From positions 1-5,343 of the forward strand of contig QILX01000180.1 in assembly GCA_003232175.1 (NCBI GenBank): a DNA stretch of 5,343 nt. The letters are read 5' to 3'. The position numbers and the translations under genes are program-made. This document shows, piece by piece, positions 1 to 4,654 of this stretch. Below the pieces are notes generated by a model. It worked only from the letters and a program-made list of their open reading frames with translations, ran no database searches and had not been told where the DNA came from. The stretch is from Hyphomicrobiales bacterium. GTDB lineage: Bacteria > Pseudomonadota > Alphaproteobacteria > Rhizobiales > SZUA-8. The number at the start of each line of letters is the position of its first letter. Position 1 is the stretch's first letter.

Positions 1-2
1 CC

Positions 3-293
3 GGTACGGAATTTCAATTGGCGGTCTGGGCCGCTTTGCGGCGCATTCCCTTTGGCCAAACGACAACCTATGGCAATCTGGCCCGAGCAATTGGCCGTCC
101 CAGGGCGGTCCGGGCCGTCGGGGCGGCCAATGGCGCCAATCACCTGCCGATTGTTATTCCCTGCCACCGGGTGATCGGCGCGGACGGCACGCTCACCGGC
201 TTTGGCGGCGGCACCGATACCAAACGCGATCTGCTTGAACTTGAGGGCGCATGGCCGGCGGCTGCCGTTCAAACGGATCTGTTTGTCCTGTAA
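3..293 (+). CDS. ogt: Methylated-DNA--protein-cysteine S-methyltransferase, C-terminal part (5'-truncated)
   Basis: This enzyme repairs O6-alkylguanine (and O4-alkylthymine) in DNA by irreversibly moving the alkyl group to its own cysteine; it acts in the cytoplasm and is used once. The reading frame is open from the left edge, so the start codon and N-terminal domain lie outside the window; 96 residues are visible. They cover nearly the whole DNA-binding/catalytic domain: GTEFQ and the VWAALRRIPFGQTT helix-turn-helix entry, the RAVGAANG block with the helix-turn-helix arginine, the active-site PCHRVIG motif (acceptor Cys codon at 162-164), the GFGGG loop and the closing LLELEG. A His stands where many relatives have the first Pro of NPxPI before the active site; this is a mild variant. 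The missing N-terminus means it could be a stand-alone Ogt or the end of an Ada-type fusion; Ogt is likelier because the protein ends soon after the domain. The stop TAA lies 28 bp before the end of the convergent exporter gene. Confidence 0.93.
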   Translation, partial: GTEFQLAVWAALRRIPFGQTTTYGNLARAIGRPRAVRAVGAANGANHLPIVIPCHRVIGADGTLTGFGGGTDTKRDLLELEGAWPAAAVQTDLFVL

Positions 294-321
294 TGAGAGA
301 CAGGGGGTTGCCAGGCCGGAT

Positions 322-2124
322 CTAAATCGTCTCGCCGGCGGCCTGTTCCTGGAACTGCAGCCTGCAGAGCCTGGCATAAAGGCCGTCTTGCGCGAACAGA
401 TCGTCGTGATTTCCGGTTTCGACGATTTTTCCGTCCTTTAGAACATAAATACGGTCGGCATCACGCACCGTGGACAGACGATGGGCGATAACCAGCGTGG
501 TGCGGCCGCGCTTCAGCGTTTCAAGGGCGGCCTGGACCTGTCTTTCAGACACAGAATCCAGCGAGCTTGTCGCTTCGTCCAGCAGCAGGATCGGGGCGTC
601 CTTGAGGATGGCGCGGGCAAGGGATATTCGCTGACGCTCACCGCCGGACAACCGACCGCCCCGGTCACCGACCTGGGTCTCGTAGCCGTTGGGCAGTGCA
701 GTTATGAAATCGTGGGCCGCCGCTGCTTTTGCCGCCTCTTCAATCTGGGCATTGCTGGCATTCAGTTTGCCAAAGGCGATGTTGGCGCGAACCGTATCGT
801 TAAAAAGGATGACGTCCTGGCTGACCACGGCAATAGCGTTTCTGAGGCTTGCCAATGTCACGTCGCGAACATTGGTGCCGTCAATGCTGACTGTCCCGGT
901 GCCGGCGTCGTATAACCGGGGAATAAGATTGAACACCGTTGATTTTCCTGCGCCGCTGGGGCCGACCAGGGCGACGGTGGTATTGGGTTTGACCTCCATA
1001 TCAACGCCCGAGAGCGCCGCCACATCCTCACCATAGCTAAAACCAACGGATTTGAGCTGGACCAGGCCGGCCTTGACCTGCAGCGGTTTTGCATCGGGCT
1101 TTTCATGAATGGTCGGCACTTCGTCCAGCAGATCAAAGACCCGCTGCGCGGCGGCAAACCCTTCCTGCAATACCGCATTCAAGGTACCGATGGCCCGTAC
1201 CGGCCTGGCGACGAGCACCAGTGCGGTCACAAATCCGGAAAATGCTCCCATGGTGTCTACGCCATCAAGGATACGCCAGCCGATAAGGCTGAGAACACCG
1301 GCAACGGTAAGACCGCTCAGGGTCTCGATGATAGGTTCCATGCGGGCGCGGGCCTTGACCATGGAAATCAGCGTTACGTAGCGGCCTTCAAATTCTTCCG
1401 AGGCCCGTTTTGCCTCATAGGCCTCAAGACCGTAGGATTTAACCATCCGCGCACCTTCAAGGCTTTCGCCCAACAGTGAGGTAATGCCGCCGACCTGCTT
1501 TTGAACTGTGTTTGACGCCTTGCGTACCCGGCGGCCGATTTTCAGTATTGGCATCGCGGCGATGGGGTAAAGAGACACCGCGATAAGCGCCAATCCCCAA
1601 TCGAGATAAAACATCGCCCCCACCAGGGCGATAACCATGGCGACATCGCGGATGAGGTTGTTGCAGGCCCGCATGACCATGTTCTGTATAACATTGGTAT
1701 CGTTAGTGAAACGCACCGCCAGTGCCCCTGTACGGTCGTTCTGAATACGGGCAAGATCAGCACGCAAAAGGGCATCGAACATTGCCTTTTGCATGTCGGT
1801 CGACACCCGCCATGAGATTGACTGGATGATGACCATCTGTCCGTAGGAACTCATCCCCTTGGCTGTGGTAACGAACAGAACCGTAAGGGGCATCAACCAC
1901 AAGATACGTGGGTCACGGGCCACGAACATGTTGTAGGACCAGTCGATCAGCAAGGGATAGGCCGCGGTCGTTCCGGCAACGATGATCATCAAGAACGTGG
2001 CGATGATCAGCTTTTTTTTGTGTTGGCGCATCCAGTCCCGCCACATTCTTCTGGCCAGAATCTTGGCGTTGGCATCCAGATTGGTGCCTTTGGCGTGATC
2101 GTTGTTCTCTGAATTTGCCAACAT
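322..2124 (-). CDS. MsbA-like ABC exporter (fused permease and ATPase)
   Basis: A 600-residue half-transporter that would work as a homodimer in the inner membrane, using ATP to export a hydrophobic substrate, plausibly lipid A or phospholipid as in MsbA, otherwise a drug or lipid. The N-terminal half (about 36-312) has six predicted membrane segments, near 38-60, 75-100, 156-175, 176-195, 266-286 and 292-312. The ATPase half (about 353-590) has every catalytic element: A-loop Tyr364 (FSYG), Walker A GPSGAGKST 388-396, Q-loop Gln436, signature LSGGERQR 492-499, Walker B ILLLDEATS 512-520 with catalytic Glu517, D-loop SSLD, and H-loop His548 in IAHRLST. Length is normal for the family. The ATG at 2124-2122 is the only sensible start, but no clear Shine-Dalgarno precedes it. 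It stands alone, without lpxK or kdtA beside it, so lipid A export is inference; ATP-dependent export is firm. Confidence 0.93.
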   Translation of the reverse strand: MLANSENNDHAKGTNLDANAKILARRMWRDWMRQHKKKLIIATFLMIIVAGTTAAYPLLIDWSYNMFVARDPRILWLMPLTVLFVTTAKGMSSYGQMVIIQSISWRVSTDMQKAMFDALLRADLARIQNDRTGALAVRFTNDTNVIQNMVMRACNNLIRDVAMVIALVGAMFYLDWGLALIAVSLYPIAAMPILKIGRRVRKASNTVQKQVGGITSLLGESLEGARMVKSYGLEAYEAKRASEEFEGRYVTLISMVKARARMEPIIETLSGLTVAGVLSLIGWRILDGVDTMGAFSGFVTALVLVARPVRAIGTLNAVLQEGFAAAQRVFDLLDEVPTIHEKPDAKPLQVKAGLVQLKSVGFSYGEDVAALSGVDMEVKPNTTVALVGPSGAGKSTVFNLIPRLYDAGTGTVSIDGTNVRDVTLASLRNAIAVVSQDVILFNDTVRANIAFGKLNASNAQIEEAAKAAAAHDFITALPNGYETQVGDRGGRLSGGERQRISLARAILKDAPILLLDEATSSLDSVSERQVQAALETLKRGRTTLVIAHRLSTVRDADRIYVLKDGKIVETGNHDDLFAQDGLYARLCRLQFQEQAAGETI

Positions 2125-2192
2125 ATCTGCTAACGGTTTGGGAGGGCTGAAACGCTGTGGCAGAGTTAAGCCATCACCAATGGCGACGCAAG

Positions 2193-2222
2193 TTGCGACC
2201 CGGTCTGGGGATTTGTTATATT
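2193..2222 (+). promoter_or_regulatory. Candidate sigma-70 promoter of tRNA-Ser
   Basis: A -35-like TTGCGA (2193-2198) is followed after 17 bp by TTATAT (2216-2221; TATATT is offset by one base). Transcription would start near 2228, inside or next to the palindrome TTGGCCAA (2221-2228), giving a leader of about 84 nt before the mature tRNA, to be removed by RNase P. It lies in the divergent spacer between the exporter and the tRNA and is the best promoter-like match there on the + strand. Assigned by eye only. Confidence 0.45.
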
Positions 2223-2311
2223 GGCCAACTTGCGCTTCCGCGCCGCAGACGAAGCTGCTAAAGGGTCCGGGCGGGCGAGGGATGGGCTACCGAATATCTG
2301 GCCTGCATTGT

Positions 2312-2401
2312 GGATGGGTGGCCGAGCGGTTGAAGGCACCGGTCTTGAAAACCGGCAAGGCGGAAACGTCTTCGTGGGTTCGAATCCCACCCCATCCGCC
2401 A
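2312..2401 (+). tRNA. tRNA-Ser (anticodon UGA)
   Basis: A complete class II tRNA of 90 nt including an encoded CCA. Acceptor arms GGATGGG (2312-2318) and CCCATCC (2391-2397) pair over 7 bp, followed by discriminator G2398 and CCA 2399-2401. The D region has the usual serine-tRNA GGCCGAGCGGTTGAAGGC sequence. The anticodon stem CCGGT/ACCGG encloses the loop CTTGAAA with anticodon TGA at 2346-2348, so it reads UCA and, by wobble, other UCN codons. The long variable arm (AAGGCG, GAAA loop, CGTCTT, one G-U pair) is diagnostic of Ser and is well formed. The T arm GTGGG-TTCGAAT-CCCAC (2374-2390) is perfect. Nothing suggests a pseudogene, and no integrase or duplicated 3' end follows it. Confidence 0.98.
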
Positions 2402-2433
2402 GGCCAGGAATTGTATCACGCCATTGGGAACGC

Positions 2434-2474
2434 TCATGGCTGCGACGGCGCGCCCTGGCCATGACTTTAAATTG
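2434..2474 (+). terminator. Possible weak terminator after tRNA-Ser
   Basis: TCATGGC (2434-2440) pairs with GCCATGA (2458-2464), extended inward by two G-U pairs, with a 13-nt loop that contains the palindrome GGCGCGCC. Only a short, broken T stretch (CTTTAAATTG) follows, so intrinsic termination would be inefficient. It sits between the tRNA and the DUF302 gene and could partly insulate them, or may be chance. Confidence 0.28.
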
Positions 2475-2528
2475 ATGCCACAAATCCGCCACTACGGGCG
2501 TAATACTGCAGCTGTTGTAACCTCAATC

Positions 2529-2533
2529 GGGAG
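2529..2533 (+). promoter_or_regulatory. Ribosome binding site fixing the DUF302 start
   Basis: GGGAG ends 10 nt before the ATG at 2544. The frame is open further upstream to an ATG at 2424, but those 40 codons look non-conserved and would bury the signal peptide inside the protein, so this site and the signal peptide together select 2544. Confidence 0.55.
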
Positions 2534-2543
2534 CGTGACCAAT

Positions 2544-2996
2544 ATGGTTCGCATGTTGTATGTACTCGTATTCTCCGTGTTTTCCTTGAACCTGGCGCAA
2601 GCGGCGTCGGATGATCTGATAACCAAAACAAGCCCTTATTCAGTTTCTGATACCGCCGCCCGGTTTGTTGCGGCGGTTAAGGGCGCCGGCGCCACCGTAT
2701 TTGCCGTTGTCGACCACGCTAAAGGCGCCAAATCCGTCGGTATGGATATGAGCCCTGCGACGGTGGTCATTTTCGGCAACCCCAAACTGGGCACACCGCC
2801 AATGCTGGTCAATCCCCTGATCGGGCTTGATCTGCCGCTCAAGGTGCTGTTCTGGGACAAAGCCGGGACAACCATGATTGCTTATCTGGATCCTCAGGCA
2901 CTTAAGGCACGGTACGACCTTCAAGGGGCGGACAAGACCTTTCAGGCCATGGCTGGCGCTTTGGGAAAACTTACCGACAAAGCGGCGGGGCCTTGA
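2544..2996 (+). CDS. Exported DUF302 domain protein
   Basis: A 150-residue protein of the DUF302 family, whose biochemical role is not established; some relatives are thought to bind small ligands or metals, so no function is assigned. Residues 1-20 form a signal peptide: an Arg at position 3, a hydrophobic core, then AQA before a likely cut at 20/21, placing the mature protein in the periplasm. The DUF302 domain fills about 29-125: the opening SPYSVSDTAARF, VFAVVDHAKGAKSVG (52-66), the highly conserved IFGNPKLGTPPM (76-87) and GLDLPLKVLFW (94-104), then AYLDP. Length suits a single-domain member with a short C-terminal tail. The start at 2544 is chosen because it gives a clean signal peptide and has GGGAG 10 nt upstream. 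It lies 142 bp after tRNA-Ser on the same strand and converges on the PilZ gene. I see no strong promoter of its own, so read-through from the tRNA is possible. Confidence 0.88.
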   Translation: MVRMLYVLVFSVFSLNLAQAASDDLITKTSPYSVSDTAARFVAAVKGAGATVFAVVDHAKGAKSVGMDMSPATVVIFGNPKLGTPPMLVNPLIGLDLPLKVLFWDKAGTTMIAYLDPQALKARYDLQGADKTFQAMAGALGKLTDKAAGP

Positions 2997-3007
2997 CAAC
3001 GCAGGTA

Positions 3008-3050
3008 CAAAACCCCGAAACCGCCTGAATTCCTGATGCTCAGCTCGGGG
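3008..3050 (-). terminator. Candidate intrinsic terminator of the PilZ gene
   Basis: On the minus strand CCCCGA (complement of 3045-3050) pairs with TCGGGG (complement of 3013-3018), enclosing an inner CTGA/TCAG stem (3025-3028 with 3040-3043), and is followed at once by TTTTGT. The stem plus T-run fits termination of the leftward PilZ transcript. It overlaps the PilZ stop codon (3040-3042), so folding would involve the last codons. On the + strand no T-run follows, so it should not stop the DUF302 transcript well. Confidence 0.42.
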
Positions 3051-3357
3051 GGGTGTTGAGGGACGTCTGGCCTGAGAGGAAGCGCACACCAACTTCGCCG
3101 TCCTTGCGCCAGACAACCTCGCATTCGGTCTGCCAATTGTCGCCGGGGACCCTGAGGGTGAAGATAGCGGGCGGCTGAAAGACACCCTCAACCCGCAATC
3201 TTGCTCCGCTGACAGACTGATTTCGAATGGTGCAGGAAATCGTCGAATTTTTGTTGTTGATGACCACCACGCCGGCTTTGAAAGTGCGAAAACGCCCTTC
3301 TTTGCGCATTTTCCTGACAGGGTTGGCCGGAAGGTCGAATTTTTCGCTAACGTCCAT
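3040..3357 (-). CDS. Small single-domain PilZ protein
   Basis: A 105-residue cytoplasmic protein consisting of little more than one PilZ domain (about 15-95), the domain class that binds cyclic di-GMP and adjusts motility, polysaccharide or envelope behaviour. Visible elements: a basic start with RxxxR (R18 to R22 in RKEGR), a strand ending VVVINN, then IRNQSVSGARLRVE (44-57) and the closing ECEVVWRKDGEVGVRFL (78-94). In the usual second motif, D/NxSxxG, it has Asn46 in place of Asp. This matches a widespread alphaproteobacterial PilZ type, for which cyclic di-GMP binding cannot be assumed. The frame stays open upstream to an ATG at 3474, but the ATG at 3357 has GGAGG 8 nt before it and begins just ahead of the domain. 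It is divergent from the binding-protein gene and convergent with DUF302; a terminator-like hairpin overlaps its stop. The target is unknown. Confidence 0.85.
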   Translation of the reverse strand: MDVSEKFDLPANPVRKMRKEGRFRTFKAGVVVINNKNSTISCTIRNQSVSGARLRVEGVFQPPAIFTLRVPGDNWQTECEVVWRKDGEVGVRFLSGQTSLNTPPS

Positions 3358-3365
3358 TGGCTGAA

Positions 3366-3370
3366 CCTCC
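3366..3370 (-). promoter_or_regulatory. Shine-Dalgarno site fixing the PilZ start
   Basis: GGAGG on the minus strand lies 8 nt upstream of the ATG at 3357-3355. It overlaps a second in-frame ATG (3372-3370), which therefore cannot use it. This rules in the 105-residue form over the longer 110- and 144-residue alternatives. Confidence 0.75.
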
Positions 3371-3594
3371 ATAAAATTCGCGGTGGCAATGGTCCTTGGA
3401 TCCGATCTGACCCAAAACCCGATCCGCGCCAGGTATTTGGTTTTACGCAACGCCTGGCTGAAAACCGCCCGCACTTTTGTTCAAAGCTCTTCAAGCGTTG
3501 ATAATGCAAGGCACGGGCCAAACAGGGTGGGTTTGCCGACCTCCGGAGATGGCAGGGTCAATTTGCGCACAGAATTAACGATGTCGCGCAAGCC

Positions 3595-3626
3595 GGGGTT
3601 ACCGAAACCCCCTCTGGCTGTATAAA
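3595..3626 (+). promoter_or_regulatory. Candidate promoter and operator-like dyad of the binding-protein gene
   Basis: TATAAA at 3621-3626 is a good -10 box; the matching -35 is weak (TTACCG at 3599-3604, 16-bp spacing). The -35 area is covered by the perfect 6-bp dyad GGGGTT-ACCGA-AACCCC (3595-3611), a position where a repressor or activator could act; a poor -35 box would fit activator dependence. Transcription would begin near 3633, giving a leader of about 50 nt. By eye only. Confidence 0.35.
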
Positions 3627-3684
3627 AGGCCGTTGCCTTTGCCGGGACGGTTCCGTTGGCGTTCAGATTCAATTACCATCAACC

Positions 3685-4497
3685 ATGCGCCAAGCTATGA
3701 GAAACAAGCAAACCCCGGTTTTGCGGTGCGTCCTCGCGGTTTTAGGCCTATTTTTGTCCGCGGCGCCGCTGGCCGCCCAAAGCGACCCGGGAAAACTCCG
3801 TTTTGCCACTGAGGCCGCGGCGCCGCCGCTTAATTATATCGGCAAGGATGGCCGTCTAACTGGATTTGACGTCGATTTAGGTAATGCCATTTGCAAGGTC
3901 ATGGCGGTTGAATGTGAATGGGTAATCGAAGATTGGGATGATCTTGTTACCGGCCTCTACCAGCGTCGTTACGAGGCCATTGTTTCGTCGCTGCCGGTTA
4001 CCGAGGACATGCAGAGCAAAGTCGATTTTACCGATATCTATCATCTGATGCCGGCGACGTTTCTGGGCGCCGAGACACTTGCGGCAACGGAAATCGACAA
4101 ATCAACACTGGCCGGCAAGCTGATCGGCGTTGAGGTCGGCGGCGTGCACGAAACGTTCCTGCGCGACAATTTCGGCGATATCGCCCAGATCAAAACCTAT
4201 GAGCTGATGGCCCAGGCGACGCTCGATCTGATCGGAGGCCGGCTGGACCTGATTTTTGGCGATCGAATCGAGTTTGAGAACAGCTTTCTGAAAACCAACG
4301 AGGGCAGGGGGTTCAAACTACTGGGCCCAAGTTACACCGATGCCAAGTGGTTTGGTGATGGCGCCGGCATCGCGGTTCGCAATGGCGATGTGGCGCTGAT
4401 CAAGCGCCTGAATGCCGCCATTGAGCTGATCCGCGCCAATGGAACCTATAAAAAGGTCAACGACCGTTATTTCAATTTCGATATATTTCCAAATTAG
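3685..4497 (+). CDS. Periplasmic amino-acid-type solute-binding protein (SBP_bac_3)
   Basis: A 270-residue protein of the ArgT/HisJ-like cluster 3 of ABC-uptake binding proteins. Residues 1-31 form a signal peptide (basic start, hydrophobic core, PLAA before a likely cut near 31/32), so it acts in the periplasm. The family signature GFDVDLGNAICKVM spans 60-73; Cys70 and Cys77 match the LAO/HisJ disulphide pair; the C-terminus has WFGDGAGIAVR and the IRANGTYKKVNDRYFNFD ending typical of the cationic amino-acid subgroup. By eye alignment to LAO-binding protein, aromatic Trp84 and Asp193 (amino-group ligand) are kept, but Arg77 becomes Met109, Tyr14 Ala46, Ser72 Pro104, and Thr120/Thr121 Gly153/Val154, so the ligand is uncertain. 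No permease or ATPase gene lies beside it. Start: ATG 3685; an in-frame ATG at 3697 is possible, and neither has a clear Shine-Dalgarno. It could instead feed a distant transporter or a sensor. Confidence 0.92.
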   Translation: MRQAMRNKQTPVLRCVLAVLGLFLSAAPLAAQSDPGKLRFATEAAAPPLNYIGKDGRLTGFDVDLGNAICKVMAVECEWVIEDWDDLVTGLYQRRYEAIVSSLPVTEDMQSKVDFTDIYHLMPATFLGAETLAATEIDKSTLAGKLIGVEVGGVHETFLRDNFGDIAQIKTYELMAQATLDLIGGRLDLIFGDRIEFENSFLKTNEGRGFKLLGPSYTDAKWFGDGAGIAVRNGDVALIKRLNAAIELIRANGTYKKVNDRYFNFDIFPN

Positions 4498-4500
4498 GTT

Positions 4501-4516
4501 CTGTCCAAAACTGTCC
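4501..4516 (+). repeat. Short direct repeat CTGTCC x2
   Basis: CTGTCC occurs at 4501-4506 and 4511-4516, separated by AAAA, a 10-bp (one helical turn) period just after the binding-protein stop codon. Only two copies; it may be a protein-binding site or chance. Confidence 0.3.
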
Positions 4517-4528
4517 CATCTTGATCGC

Positions 4529-4603
4529 CCGGTTAAGTTCCGCTTTACCAATCCGCCAGCGACATGGGGCACTCATCTATTGCCGGCATAATTCATTAAC
4601 CGG
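4529..4603 (+). promoter_or_regulatory. Candidate rlpA promoter flanked by an inverted repeat
   Basis: CATAAT (4587-4592) is the best -10-like box upstream of rlpA; no good -35 sits 16-18 bp before it. A perfect 8-bp inverted repeat, CCGGTTAA (4529-4536) and TTAACCGG (4596-4603), brackets it, with the right arm over the expected start of transcription. No T-run terminator for the preceding gene is visible in this 157-bp spacer, so read-through from the binding-protein gene is also possible. Confidence 0.3.
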
Positions 4604-4643
4604 AATTCCCGCAGCGTCACCGTTGGTATTGGTTTGTCTTGGC

Positions 4644-4648
4644 GGGAG
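4644..4648 (+). promoter_or_regulatory. Shine-Dalgarno site of rlpA
   Basis: GGGAG lies 6 nt before the ATG at 4655. It supports this start, which also places a signal-peptide core and a cysteine directly after the N-terminus. Confidence 0.65.
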
Positions 4649-4654
4649 CGTTCC

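Larger units (their letters stand above)
3358..3684. other. Divergent intergenic region between PilZ and the binding-protein gene
   Basis: This 327-bp spacer holds no gene I can support; the short frames across it lack ribosome sites, recognisable domains and ATG starts in good context. It contains the PilZ ribosome site, a candidate promoter for the binding-protein gene (TATAAA at 3621), and three small inverted repeats: GCCAGG/CCTGGC (3428-3433, 3453-3458), TTGCGC/GCGCAA (3563-3568, 3586-3591) and GGGGTT/AACCCC (3595-3600, 3606-3611). Its size and the divergent genes on both sides suggest promoters in both directions; I could not place a PilZ promoter confidently. Confidence 0.6.

Noticed and set aside
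51..60. 10-bp palindrome TTTGGCCAAA
   Set aside because: It is inside the alkyltransferase coding region and is explained by the conserved PFGQT codons.
481..1479. Several plus-strand frames of 90-144 codons opposite the exporter gene
   Set aside because: They are antisense to a gene with all ABC motifs intact and have no domain of their own.
2312..2460. tRNA-Ser as an integration site for a mobile element
   Set aside because: No integrase gene and no second copy of the tRNA 3' end is visible in the window; ordinary chromosomal genes lie on both sides.
2402..2460. GGCCAGG/CCTGGCC inverted repeat after the tRNA
   Set aside because: Only 7 bp with a 45-nt loop, and mutually exclusive with the tighter hairpin at 2434-2464.
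2424..2543. 40-codon N-terminal extension of the DUF302 protein
   Set aside because: It would place the signal peptide internally, shows no conserved features, and the ribosome site favours 2544.
3358..3474. 39-codon N-terminal extension of the PilZ protein
   Set aside because: GGAGG sits 8 nt before the ATG at 3357 and the domain begins just after it; the extension looks non-coding.
2640..3521. A 293-codon open frame on the minus strand across DUF302, the spacer and PilZ
   Set aside because: It is antisense to a well-supported DUF302 gene and overlaps PilZ in another frame; its residues are low-complexity Arg/Pro/Ser/Gly without any domain.
3481..3672. 63-codon minus-strand frame in the divergent spacer
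   Set aside because: TTG start, no ribosome site, no recognisable motif, and it covers the likely promoter of the binding-protein gene.
3708..3724. Imperfect GCAAACC/GGTTTTGC dyad just after the binding-protein start
   Set aside because: It lies in the signal-peptide codons, has a one-base bulge, and no other sign of regulation supports it.
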